Part shown: positions 1-10,000 of the stretch, in pieces
Layout of the letters: the number at the start of each line of letters is the position of its first letter
Numbering within the stretch: the first letter of the stretch is position 1
NCBI GenBank assembly: GCA_937128595.1
Contig: CAKZMO010000136.1
Span: 1-40,978, forward strand
Source: an uncultured cyanobacterium
GTDB lineage: Bacteria > Cyanobacteriota > Cyanobacteriia > CAKZMO01
Reading direction: 5' to 3'
DNA: 40,978 nt
Translations under genes and position numbers: made by a program
Notes under the pieces: generated by a model
Database searches by the model: none
The model's input: the letters and a program-made list of their open reading frames with translations, nothing else
Told to the model about the DNA's origin: nothing

Positions 1-297
1 ATGATTTTGGTAGGGGCATCGCAATGCGATGCCCCTACCGCAGGTCATCCATGAGCTGAATCTTTCCGCATCATTCCATGCTGTGCAACGCCGTTTTTTT
101 AATCCGCGTTTCACGTCAAATTAATGAATATTTGGAATGAGATTTAGGATGGAGAGCGATCGCCGAATTTTCACAAGCGTTTGAAATTTTGCGCTAGAGT
201 ATCGAGCATGGCAATTTCATCATGCTCATCTGCATTGTTCTCCATCCCTGAACGTTACAAGTTTTGAATACTCGTCTGCATAGTTGAAACCAAAGAT
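1..297. other. Upstream region of the ABC ATPase gene
   Basis: Non-coding stretch before the ABC ATPase gene. It holds a near-perfect inverted repeat at 9-39 (listed separately) and a weaker one at about 204-227 (GAGCATG paired with CATGCTC). It also has a HIP1-type GCGATCGC core. I see no convincing -35/-10 pair and no strong ribosome binding site directly before the ATG at 298. Confidence 0.5.
9..39. repeat. Palindromic repeat, 15-bp arms around one base
   Basis: The arms GGTAGGGGCATCGCA and TGCGATGCCCCTACC are exact reverse complements separated by a single A. No T-tract follows on either strand, so this looks more like a short dispersed palindrome of the kind common in cyanobacterial intergenic DNA than an intrinsic terminator. 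Its left context is cut by the window edge. Confidence 0.75.
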
Positions 298-1077
298 ATG
301 AGTAAACCCCTCATTGAACTTAAGGGCGTTTCAAAACGATTTGGCTCCAACCTGGTGTTGGATAATCTTGATCTGACCGTTTACAAAGGCGAAGGTCTTG
401 CTGTCATTGGTCCATCTGGCACAGGAAAGTCGACCATCTTGAGAATCATGGCGGGACTGCTGTTGCCGGATTCGGGTGAGGTCTATGTGGAGGGTCGTAA
501 ACGGGAAGGATTGCTAGAGGAAAGTGCCGACCCAGTAGCAATCGGGATGGTATTTCAACAGGCCGCACTGTTTGACTCTCTAACTGTTGACCAAAACGTA
601 GGCTTTTTACTCTACGAGCATTCCAATCTGTCGCGTTCTCACATTCGAGAGCTGGTAGACCAGAGTTTAGAAATGGTGGGTCTGGGCAAAATTGGCGATC
701 GCTTTCCGGCTGAGCTATCGGGGGGGATGCGCAAGCGAGTCAGCTTTGCCCGAGCGATTATTTCTAATCCCGAAACGACCGCAATTCCTGAAATTTTGCT
801 CTATGACGAACCGACAGCAGGTCTTGATCCAATCGCTTCAACAGTGATTGAAGATCTGATTCGAAATATTCAGAAAAATGCAGAAGGGTGTGGAACCTAT
901 GTGATTGTGACCCACCAAGACAGCACCATCCGCCGCACTGCAGATCGAGTGGTTTTCATGCACAAAGGCCAAATCCAATGGGATGGTGCCATTCATGATA
1001 TTGATAGCACCGACAATCCTGCCGTGCGGCAATTTTTCAGCGCCAGTCTCGATGGGCCTATCAGCGTCATTAGCTAA
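298..1077 (+). CDS. ABC transporter ATP-binding protein, MlaF/TGD3-like
   Basis: Cytoplasmic ATPase subunit of 259 residues. The Walker A motif GPSGTGKST lies near residues 39-47. The Q-loop is VFQQAALF, the signature is LSGGMRKRVSFARA, the Walker B is ILLYDEPTAGLD, and the switch histidine is in IVTHQ. The GMRKRV form of the signature and the overall length match the MlaF/TGD3 group. In cyanobacteria and chloroplasts that group powers lipid (phospholipid/phosphatidate) trafficking between membranes with an MlaE-type permease and an MCE-domain protein. No permease or MCE gene lies downstream here: the next gene is on the opposite strand and only 11 bases separate the two stop codons. The substrate is therefore inferred from family resemblance. 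The ATG at 298 gives the standard family N-terminus. Confidence 0.9.
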   Translation: MSKPLIELKGVSKRFGSNLVLDNLDLTVYKGEGLAVIGPSGTGKSTILRIMAGLLLPDSGEVYVEGRKREGLLEESADPVAIGMVFQQAALFDSLTVDQNVGFLLYEHSNLSRSHIRELVDQSLEMVGLGKIGDRFPAELSGGMRKRVSFARAIISNPETTAIPEILLYDEPTAGLDPIASTVIEDLIRNIQKNAEGCGTYVIVTHQDSTIRRTADRVVFMHKGQIQWDGAIHDIDSTDNPAVRQFFSASLDGPISVIS

Positions 1078-1088
1078 GGGGCAATAAC

Positions 1089-3920
1089 CTACAACTCTCC
1101 GATGATCTGTCGGAACCAGTCATCTCGCTGCAGACGACTGAAGGTCTCGTCCGTTTTGGCTTCCGCTTGATACTTAGAGTCTAACTTTACGGCTCGCTGT
1201 AACGTTTCCAAACCTAGATCAATGTCTCCCTGAGAGACGTAGCAGACCGCTTTGTGATAGTGGGCTGGGGCATAGTCTGGCTGAAAGTCGAGGGCTTGAT
1301 CGAAACTGGCGATCGCCTCCGAAAACTTCTTCAGCCTCACAAACCCCTGGCCTTTATTGACCATTGCTTTGAAGGAACGAGGATTGATTTCGAGTACCCG
1401 ATCAAAAGACTCGATGGCGGCTTCGTAGCGGTCGAGTTCTTCGAGGGCAAGTCCTCGGTTAAACCAGGCTACAGCATCACCCGGCTCGGCTTGGGCGGCT
1501 TTATCGAAAGACTCATAGGCTTCTTCGTGTCGCTGCAACGCGCCTAGAGCCACGCCGCGATTGACCCAAGCTTCGTGGTAGTTAGGATTGAGATCGACCG
1601 CGCGGGCATAGGATTCGAGTGCTTCTTCTCGTCGCTTCAAGCGGTTGAGCACAATGCCTCGGTTGAGCCAGCCTTTGGGTTCTTCGGGTTCAATTTGAGT
1701 GGTTTCTTCAAAGGCGGCAAGGGCTGCTTCATACTGCTTCAAATCCTTGAGTACCAGTCCTCGGTGATACCAGGGAGCGGGCTCATCAGGATTGAGATCA
1801 ATGGCCTGATCGTAGGTGGCGATCGCCTCTTCATAGCGCTGCATCGCTTCTTGAGCCAATCCTCGCTTGATCAACAGACTAACGTTTTGCGGCTGCACCT
1901 CTAAGGCTTTGTCATAGTTGGCGATCGCCTCAGCCTGTTGTCCAGAAGCCATCGCTGAGTCTGCGGCTCCCACATACTCATCAATCGTCATGAACAGATC
2001 GGGACGATTGGATTTCAGCACCTGGAGCTGATCGGCCAACACTCGAATGCGGTTTTCCGCCTCAGCAATAAAGGTGTCCGACAAGGCTTCGGGGGTGAGG
2101 TCGGCTAGATTCTTGAGAATGCTATCTTTGCGGCTTTGGGCATCCGATTCTAGCTCAGATAACTGCTGCTCAAGCTTTGTCTCTAAGGAGCTAAAGGACT
2201 CGAACAGCTTCGATTGGCGATCGCCCGCCCCCGATTCCAACGAAGACAGCTTATCTGCAAATCGAGATTCCAAGGATTCGACATTTTGACGCAGACGGTC
2301 TTTTTGGTCTTTGACTGCCGCCTTAATATCAGCAAGCTGTTCAGCAATGGCCGAGTCGGCACGTTCGAGATTGCCAAATATCGATTCACCCCGCTCTTCA
2401 GATCGCTCTTTTAACAGCTGGAGCTGACCTGCAAATTCTGCTTCTAGCTTTTTGAGCGTCTTGCGAATCTCTTCCTGATGTTCTCCTGTGTTTGCCTCTA
2501 ATGCAGACTTTTGTTCTTCAAATATAGCTTCCAACCGCTCCAGATTTGCTTCGATGCCTTCTCGCTGCTTGTCTGCATTGGCGCTTAGCACCTCCATCTG
2601 CTTCTGAAACTCTGCTTCCAGCGTTGCCATCGTTTTCTCAATAGACGAGCGCTGGGTTTCAGTCTTACTCTTCATCTCAGCGATGCGATCGCCCAGCTCA
2701 GCTTCCAGATTGTCTAAGCTGCGGCGAGCTTCCTGCTGTCGCCGTTCCAGCTCTTCTTTCAGCTCGTTGACTTGGCCTGTTAGGTCAGATTCAACAGTTT
2801 TCAGATGGTCAAACACCTGCTGCTTCTCTGAATCTGCTCCAGATTTGAGTGTGTTCAAATGGGATCGGTAGTCAGCTTCGAGCTGTTGGAGCACATCAAC
2901 AGTATCGTCGCGGCGATCGTGTGTGCCAGTACGGAGGGATTCTAACTCTTTGTTGAACTCACTCTCTAACCGCTCCATGGTTTCAACGACGCGATCGCGC
3001 TGTTGCCGCACTTGAGCCTGAGCCTCTCGGCGCATTTCGTCCAAGGTAGGGGTCAACTGGCCTTCCAGCTTTTGCAGCTCATCAAACACCTCGTCTCGCC
3101 GTCGATTAATATTGGCAAACAACGCTTTGAGCTGCTCTGCAAAGTCTTCGTCTGCCCCTTCCAAGGTTTGCAACACCTCGTCTTTGCGGCTTGCAACCCC
3201 TTGAGTAAGTTCTTCTAGTCGCTGGTTAAAGCTCGACGTTGACTCGCCTAAGCTATGAACCGTGGCTTCTTTTTGCTGGACAAGTTCGGATTCTAATTTT
3301 GACGCGGTACCCGCAAACCGAGCCTCGACATCAGCCAGCTTTTTCTCGGCGGTCTCAAGATACTGCTCTAGAGTGCCCAGCGTGTTTTGTCGAACCGTGT
3401 CTAGTTCTGCGGATAGTTTGGTGAGATTGTCTCGACGGGCATCGACTTCCCGCTGAAATTCTTCCGATTCTTCGCCCAAATCGTCAGCGAATTCTTCGAA
3501 CTCTCGAATGATGACATCGACATCCTTTTTGCCACTCTCGATTTTGCCCTTCAGATCTCCCAGTTCTTGCAAATGCGCCTGCACGATTTCGGTCACTTCT
3601 CGCAGCACCGATCGCCGCAATAGCCATAACCCTGCGATCGCCACGGCCAACAGCATCGCTAAAACCACGAGCATGACATTAAATAACGTGGTGGTGCGGT
3701 CAATTTGCTGAAGTCGAAGCTCTAGCTCTGTGGCCGGATTGGCAGTCCCTTGGGCAAGCAAGAAACCCAAGGGTAGAGATGAGGGATGGGATAGCGATCT
3801 CACAACGGACGATGCTTGTGCGGGTTGAGTCCTTGCCACTTCAACCAGGAGCAGTGCGACGAACAAAAAAAGGCTGCTGCGAGATACCCACGCAAACAAA
3901 TCAAGGGTCTGACGCTTCAT
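1089..3920 (-). CDS. Membrane-anchored coiled-coil protein with C-terminal TPR domain
   Basis: 943 residues. A signal-like hydrophobic segment (about 15-28) is followed by AQA-SS. A transmembrane helix at about 79-100 is followed by LRR. A long charged helical region runs from about 110 to 610. Within it, residues 245 to about 608 are a tandem array of roughly twelve 29-residue units with the pattern R-[RK]-[DE]-x-[VI]-x3-L-x2-LE-x2-[FL]-x3-[LM]-x2-L. One unit is lengthened by 4 residues. The C-terminus from about 650 to 915 holds seven or eight TPR units of 34 residues, with typical signatures such as WYHRGLVLKDLKQYEAAL and WFNRGLALEELDRYEAAI. The architecture suggests a membrane-tethered rod presenting a TPR protein-binding platform. 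I cannot tell on which side of the membrane the rod lies, and the partner is unknown. It converges on the ABC ATPase gene with no room for a terminator between them. Confidence 0.9.
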   Translation of the reverse strand: MKRQTLDLFAWVSRSSLFLFVALLLVEVARTQPAQASSVVRSLSHPSSLPLGFLLAQGTANPATELELRLQQIDRTTTLFNVMLVVLAMLLAVAIAGLWLLRRSVLREVTEIVQAHLQELGDLKGKIESGKKDVDVIIREFEEFADDLGEESEEFQREVDARRDNLTKLSAELDTVRQNTLGTLEQYLETAEKKLADVEARFAGTASKLESELVQQKEATVHSLGESTSSFNQRLEELTQGVASRKDEVLQTLEGADEDFAEQLKALFANINRRRDEVFDELQKLEGQLTPTLDEMRREAQAQVRQQRDRVVETMERLESEFNKELESLRTGTHDRRDDTVDVLQQLEADYRSHLNTLKSGADSEKQQVFDHLKTVESDLTGQVNELKEELERRQQEARRSLDNLEAELGDRIAEMKSKTETQRSSIEKTMATLEAEFQKQMEVLSANADKQREGIEANLERLEAIFEEQKSALEANTGEHQEEIRKTLKKLEAEFAGQLQLLKERSEERGESIFGNLERADSAIAEQLADIKAAVKDQKDRLRQNVESLESRFADKLSSLESGAGDRQSKLFESFSSLETKLEQQLSELESDAQSRKDSILKNLADLTPEALSDTFIAEAENRIRVLADQLQVLKSNRPDLFMTIDEYVGAADSAMASGQQAEAIANYDKALEVQPQNVSLLIKRGLAQEAMQRYEEAIATYDQAIDLNPDEPAPWYHRGLVLKDLKQYEAALAAFEETTQIEPEEPKGWLNRGIVLNRLKRREEALESYARAVDLNPNYHEAWVNRGVALGALQRHEEAYESFDKAAQAEPGDAVAWFNRGLALEELDRYEAAIESFDRVLEINPRSFKAMVNKGQGFVRLKKFSEAIASFDQALDFQPDYAPAHYHKAVCYVSQGDIDLGLETLQRAVKLDSKYQAEAKTDETFSRLQRDDWFRQIIGEL

Positions 3921-4193
3921 TGGACTATCCTATCGGTTGAGCTAGTCGGCAAAGGGACGGTTCTCTCCTCAAAACACACTCTACATGCCTTTTGAGCGGT
4001 ACTTTCCTGATGATACTCAGTCTGATGATACTCAGTGTAAGGTTTCCGTTGAAAGGTGCATAGCGCTAGTTGCGAAGCCTTCAATCTTATCTTACTGAAA
4101 GCCCGATCTAAATCCTGTTCTGAATACTCAAATTCAAAATTGACGATTCAGAATTGACCATGACAGGAGCGAATTGTAAGGGGACAAGGTCTA
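3921..4193. other. Intergenic region with 15-bp tandem duplication
   Basis: Lies between the start of the TPR gene (3920, minus) and the stop of the actin-like ORF (4194, minus). The 15-mer CTGATGATACTCAGT is present twice, head to tail and without mismatch, at 4007-4021 and 4022-4036. The promoter of the TPR gene should be in this stretch, but I cannot point to a clear hexamer pair. No terminator hairpin for the upstream minus-strand gene stands out. Confidence 0.6.
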
Positions 4194-6923
4194 TTATTCG
4201 AAAAGCGAAGGCGATCGCACTTGAGATCGAGGTTCTGGCGCGACAAACAAGGTACTGAGATAGCGTTGGAAGGCGACTCGCTGTTCTGGAATGACACGAT
4301 AGGTTTTCGATTTGAGTTGCTCAAACAGTTCGAGTCGGGTTCCTGTTAGAGTCATGTTGCTAAGAGCCTCTCCATACGGCTGATTCGGGCTAGACAACCA
4401 GGCGTGATACTCTCCTCCCGACTGCAATCCTGCGGGTAGTTCTCCTTTGAGTAAGGCCAAAATTTGTTCTTGTCCTAACTCAACGTCGATGCCTCTTTGA
4501 GCCAGTCTAGATAAAATTGACTTGAGCGATAGCGAGCAGTCGGGCATGACTTGAAGAAGCTCTGACAAAAGAAAATAGTCTGCATAGGGACGTGGCTTTG
4601 CCTGAGCCAACGCTGGATGCAGCGGCAATAGAGCGAGTCCATAGGCAACTCGGCTACAGGTTGGAGTGGTGTACACCTGTCGAGATTGTTGCTGCCAGAG
4701 ATCGGAATTGGCTGTGTGGGCTTTGCTTGGATTGGCGATCGCCTTCATCACCTTGGCGGGAGGGCTATAGGTATCTTGGGTAATCGTGGCATTCGGAAAT
4801 TGCTTCCGCAACCACAAGGCAAGAATGCGCAGGGATGCCGTGCCTCCTGAACAAACAATGTGCTGAATGGAAGCCGCAGATGATTGAGCAGCAGGATGAG
4901 AGGAGTCAGCCCGAGACTGGGCAGATCGCTGCATCAGCGATTCAATTTGCTGGTTGAGCATCCGCACATAGGGGATCAAAACGCGATCGCCCAGGATATT
5001 TCGAGATAGGCGATAGGGAACTTGATCGACAACGATGACAACGACTTCTCGATGTTGCAACGCGACTTTGATCAGCCGTGCCAGATCGAGCAACTGATAT
5101 CCGGCGGCAGAACGGTACAGATGTTGCTGGAAGTGATGGCGATCGTCTAAGTTTTCTTTTCCTGGAACAGGTAACTTAATTTGGTTGAGGGACAGGTGCT
5201 GCCATCCAGTACTGGAAATGACCGCAATCGGCACTTCGCCTCGACTCAGCCGAGTAGAGATGATTGCTTTTTCTTTTGTGGTTAGTGAAATCGCCTGAAC
5301 CCATATTGGGTAAAGGATCTGGCTGATGATGTCTTGGTCGATGGCATAGCCCCCATAGGGCACGCCCTGGGTGGTGAAATGCTGAGGTCGCAGGTCTGAT
5401 GTTTGCTCAGGTACGTGGGCGATCGCCAAATGAGTCATGGCTGCCCCCGCATTGAGAATCAGCGTTGTTCCTTGACATTGACGCTGCCGGGCTCGCTGCT
5501 GGGGGGTGAGCCGTGGGGGCATCTCGATGGGTAATCCGTCGGCGGGTTCTAGCTCAGACAGCACGGTGGCGATCGCCTCATCGACCCATCGAATCTGAGA
5601 GGCTTCCCGCACCAAATCAAGCCGCAACACGATGTTTTGCAGATTGAAAACATATTCGTCAGGCCACCCAGAGGGGATACTCAGCACGACTTGTGAAAGA
5701 TTTCGTAAGGCAGCCTGAAGCTGCTCGTCGCCTAACCCTACGGCACCGCAGATCAGCCCCTTGCCGTTGTCATCTGAAAGTTCAACAGGGGAAGGGATGG
5801 TTGTGATCACTTCAGCTCCCGTCGAAGAACGAGTCAGGGTCGTGAGTAGAGTTTGAATGCCCTGCTGGACTGCTCTGAGCGAAAGTGTGTGACGAGAAGA
5901 CCACTTCACGGTGGGCTCCCACACTCCTGTGTGAGACGAGAAATGAGGAATTCCCAGATTTAGCAAGGGCTTCAAGTCCGCTAGGGCGATCGCTTGCTCG
6001 GAGCTTTGAGACTGTGGCGAACCAGAAAGATCAGACGGCTCATACTTTTGGGGATCAAACAGCACCCGCACAGGCAATCGAAACCAGCGATCGCTACTCG
6101 GTAAACTAGAAGGCGTCGCGTCCAGCGTAAAGGGTTGGGCTTCTTCTTCCGGAGCTTTCGGCTGTGAAAGTTGTGTTGGAGTGACTCGCCAGTAAATCGG
6201 ATAGAGACGGCGAGTCAGGCGATTGAGCAATACAGCCGAAATTCCTGATGTGCCGATGTCGATGCCTAAGAACCATACCGGAGAGTGAGAACGAGACGCA
6301 GGGGAAAGCGGAGGCGTCTCGTATGGATGAGACGCTTTGGCATGGAGTGCCGGAGCAATTCCCAACCGCAACATGGGTAGAGCGATCGATTGCTGAGGTT
6401 CAGGCTCTCTCTGCTGTCGATTGTCTTGCTCTCGGTCGTTCCTTGATTGATTGTCACGAGAGTTTGGCTGTTGAAGCTGCTCATTTTCAACTGAGTCATG
6501 TGTGTCAGAATCTGTTATATCCCAGCCGTTGTCTTGTCTTGTTTGGTGGGACTCGGAGCGATCTGCCTCAAAATCATGTTCCTCAAGATCTGGTGCTTCG
6601 AGATTTTCCTGTTCCAAACTGTTCTGCCAGAACCGCTCATGCTCCGAACTCTCATCTCCTAACCAGTCCGCTATAGATTGAAGCGTTTCCTCAGCCAGAG
6701 GCTCTGCGACCTCGGAGAGCTGAGGTTGAGAGGGGGATGGCTCTGGATCGAGAATCAACCGCTCTAGAGGTTGCGGCGTTGAGCGAGAAGAGGTGTTTGA
6801 GCTGTTGTTTGTTGGTGTTTGGGATGGAGCGTCTAGGACTTCCTCCAGAGCAGTCAAGTTGTCGCCCTGACCGAGGCGATCGCTCAACCAACTCGAAGCA
6901 GAGGCCAAGGTCTCACTACGCAA
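4194..6923 (-). CDS. Actin/Hsp70-superfamily ATPase-like protein; probably the C-terminal half of a split gene
   Basis: 909 residues from a TTG at 6923, but the same frame stays open upstream through 7082 with no other start codon. Residues 219-228 (LGIDIGTSGI) form an actin/Hsp70-type phosphate-1 loop. Residues 491-497 (NAGAAMT) sit where phosphate-2 should be, with Asn in place of the usual Asp. CSGGTASL (691-698) resembles the adenosine-binding motif. The N-terminal 215 residues are acidic and Gln/Ser-rich linker. The motif ETLxSxxxW occurs at residues 5-12 and 79-87, and a third copy (ETLDSISAW) lies upstream of the TTG, so coding probably extends past this start. GGAG at 6932-6935 could nevertheless support initiation at the TTG. 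The upstream ORF ends at 7066 in another frame, with the A10 run between. Cellular role unknown. Confidence 0.8.
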   Translation of the reverse strand: MRSETLASASSWLSDRLGQGDNLTALEEVLDAPSQTPTNNSSNTSSRSTPQPLERLILDPEPSPSQPQLSEVAEPLAEETLQSIADWLGDESSEHERFWQNSLEQENLEAPDLEEHDFEADRSESHQTRQDNGWDITDSDTHDSVENEQLQQPNSRDNQSRNDREQDNRQQREPEPQQSIALPMLRLGIAPALHAKASHPYETPPLSPASRSHSPVWFLGIDIGTSGISAVLLNRLTRRLYPIYWRVTPTQLSQPKAPEEEAQPFTLDATPSSLPSSDRWFRLPVRVLFDPQKYEPSDLSGSPQSQSSEQAIALADLKPLLNLGIPHFSSHTGVWEPTVKWSSRHTLSLRAVQQGIQTLLTTLTRSSTGAEVITTIPSPVELSDDNGKGLICGAVGLGDEQLQAALRNLSQVVLSIPSGWPDEYVFNLQNIVLRLDLVREASQIRWVDEAIATVLSELEPADGLPIEMPPRLTPQQRARQRQCQGTTLILNAGAAMTHLAIAHVPEQTSDLRPQHFTTQGVPYGGYAIDQDIISQILYPIWVQAISLTTKEKAIISTRLSRGEVPIAVISSTGWQHLSLNQIKLPVPGKENLDDRHHFQQHLYRSAAGYQLLDLARLIKVALQHREVVVIVVDQVPYRLSRNILGDRVLIPYVRMLNQQIESLMQRSAQSRADSSHPAAQSSAASIQHIVCSGGTASLRILALWLRKQFPNATITQDTYSPPAKVMKAIANPSKAHTANSDLWQQQSRQVYTTPTCSRVAYGLALLPLHPALAQAKPRPYADYFLLSELLQVMPDCSLSLKSILSRLAQRGIDVELGQEQILALLKGELPAGLQSGGEYHAWLSSPNQPYGEALSNMTLTGTRLELFEQLKSKTYRVIPEQRVAFQRYLSTLFVAPEPRSQVRSPSLFE

Positions 6924-7065
6924 AGATTCTGCTCCAAACCATGCAGAAATAGAGTCTAGAGTCTCGTTCAGCGCTTCTGAATCACGAGACTGGTGGACGA
7001 GATTGAGATTGTTCGGGGTGGAAAAATCTGAAGTAGATGCTGTAGCCGCTGTGGAACCAGGGGAT

Positions 7066-10000
7066 TTAGACGCTGTCGCTATTTTTTTTTTGATCAGATT
7101 CAGTGGATGAACCGGAGGTGTTCAGATCATCGAAGATAGACCACGATGTATCGGTTTCCGCTGAGGATGTCGGCTCTCCTCCTGCCTCGGACTGCTCAGG
7201 TAAGCTAGGCGGGTTGACTCCTTTCAGCAGATCGACCAGTGTCTGCTCTTGCGTTCCAGGGCTCGGCTCAATCTCATCATTATCTAAAGCTTTCAGATCT
7301 TCGAAGATTTGTCGGAGTTCATCCGAATCGAGCGGATCAAGCTGTTCTTCAAAGCCATCGTCTGTCGAAGTCGAATCTGAAGGAGCCGTCGAAAACAGAT
7401 CATCTACAGTTACGGAAGGTTCGGACTCAACCTGTTCGTCAGTTGTAGCGTCGGCTTCTGAAAATCCCGATGTGAAATCTCCTTCGTCTTCGTCTTCGCT
7501 AAACGTGAAGAGCGAGTCCGACATGGAGTTGTCAGCGTCTAAGTCATCCCAGGCTGACATCTCAGATTCAATGTCACTGGAATCTGAGTCAGATGACTCA
7601 ATTGATTCGAAAATGTCAAATTCGAAGCCATCAGTTTGCATCTCGTCAAAGGATGCTTCGGTATCAGTCGGGTTTTGCTGATTTTGGTTTGGATTTTCTG
7701 TATCTAACTCTGAATCGTCTAACTCTGAATCAGGCGATCGCTCATCCTGACCAATATCTTCTGTAAAAGACTCATCTAAATCCTCTTCAGAGGGCAGCAG
7801 CACTTCCGATTCATCAATGCCTTCAAATCCTGACAAATCAGAAGCGAGTCGCTGCATAGTGGTCGAATCGAGCTTGAGATTTGAGCCAGCAACCGCATCT
7901 GAGTCATCAGACGCTAGCAAGTCTTCATTCGGCGAAGCCATAACATAGCGCTCAAAATCCGCTCCCGCAGGATTGCTCTCGGCTTGAAGACTGTCAGAAG
8001 GCTCCTCCACCCAATCATCATTCTTTTGAGTTGCATCGGGTTGATCGAGACGACCCAATTCGCTTAAGGTGCGAATCGTCTCGATCTGCTCAGAGTCCAT
8101 TTCAGAAGAGTCGTCAACATTTTCCTGTGTGGTAATGCCCAATTCAGGAAATGGGTTTTCACCGCTCCTTATCTGGTCTTCCGCCGCTGAATAGGTTGTT
8201 TCTGAGTTCAACTCTGCCTCTGAAGGCTGTTCAACACTGGCAACATCCTCGAACAGCAAATCATCTAGGAAAGCAGGCGCAATAGCATCATCGTCCGGAT
8301 CTGCTGAATTTTCTCGTGGCGGAGACATCTCTAAAGTATCCGCATCAGACAGACTCTCTTCGTCCGTCTGCCAATCTAAATCAGAATTGGGCGACAACCC
8401 TGGCGTCACAGCTTCGTCAAACATCTGATAGACGTTGTCGATTTCGTCTGTCGGCGCACTGCTTTCGTCTATGCTCGATTGAGCAGAATAAGAGTCTGCG
8501 CTGTCAGAAAAACCTTCTCCCGTCGTTTCTTCCACTGACTCTGAAGTCAAATCAGACTCGATATCTGTTGCGATCTGATCGAGAAAGGCTAACGCTTCAT
8601 CGGAATCATTCGAAATCGAGAAAGCTCCACCCTGGTCTAAAGCCTGTGAACGGTCTAAGTCGCTAGGGATATTGCCTGCATCAAAAGCAGACATTGTCGT
8701 TTCATTCCATGACTCAGAAGCCGTAGCGCCTTCTGCACGATCCGCTTCAGAACTGCTGGTCAATTCATTCAGTTCGTGTAAGAACAAGTCAGTGTCATTC
8801 TCTTCGAGCTGATTGAGGCGCTGGTCATCCACCTGGTCAACAACACCGTCCTCTTCGATAGCGAAGAGCGTTACCATTTCGTCATTTGCAAAGGAACTGC
8901 CTGGTTCGTTTTCAGAGGAAGCAGACTCATCGGCATTGGCGATCGCCCCCATCAAGTTATCGTCAATGGGCAACTGCAAATCATCCAAGTTGAAGTCAAC
9001 TGACTCAGACCCAGTGCTTTGGGGCAGTTCAGCCAGCAAATCATCAATCAGAAGATCATCGGACTGTTTTGACTCTGACTCGCTGGATTTGAAATTCCCA
9101 GGTTCCAGTGAGTTCAACATGCGGTCGATCTGATCTTCTGGTAGCTCATCGGGAACTGAAGCCGCGTTGCTAGGTGACGATGCTCGAGGTGACACCTTAC
9201 TAGCGCTCGCATTGTCTCCACTCTGGAGACCGGGCAACTCCCACTCTGGACTGATCGAGGTCTGAATGTATTGAGATGCACCACGTCCCAGCTGCTCAGC
9301 TAAGCGGTTCACAAGAGCTGAAAACATGGCCTCGCCTTGTTGGCCTAGCCCATGCATCTTACTAAGCCCTTGTCCTAGAGAATCTTGATAGCTGTCGAGA
9401 TTGTTCTGAAGTGACTCGAAGACTACCCGCAGCGTCGAGTCTAGCTTCGTCAGCATTTCATCCGATCGAGACTGCAATAGCTGCATTTGCTGAAAACGCT
9501 GGCTTGGAGTCAGCGTTTGACCGACGCTGTCGCCCGAATTGAGCTGAGGAACAGGAGCCTCTGGCATCAACCCTGCATTTTGGCTGGCCTGAAACTGCGC
9601 ATTTTCGAATGACTGTGTGATCTGCGCCGCCAGTTGCTCTTGCAGCCGTCCCATCAGAGACTGCGTAAAGTCGTTGATCACCTGCTGTTGGTTGATTTGC
9701 TGTTGGGAGAGCAAGAGCTGATGTCGCTGCTGTTCTAGTCTCTGAATATCAGCGGTCAGAAACTGACGTTGTTGATATAGACCCATTAATTCTTCGCGCA
9801 TGGGCTGCATCATGTTGACGCGCAGATAGTTCATTTCCTGAACGATCGCTTGCAGCACTTGCTGGGCAGATTCAGAGGGTGATGCGACTTCTCCCGTCGC
9901 TACTGGGTTTGCAGGACGAATGCTGGTTGTTGGTGGGCGATCGCGCCACCATTCTTGCTGAGCGATTTCTGGTCGAGGGCGCTCTGGTGATATGGGAGAA

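Noticed and set aside
6248-6676. 142-codon plus-strand ORF
   Set aside because: Antisense to the Gln/Glu-rich linker of the actin-like ORF; low-complexity shadow.
7103-7681. 192-codon Ser-rich plus-strand ORF (and similar ones at 8316-8666 and 8813-9133)
   Set aside because: These lie antisense to the Asp/Glu/Ser-rich coding region of the 1,033-codon ORF. Their composition simply mirrors its GA-rich codons, and there is no start context or recognisable domain.
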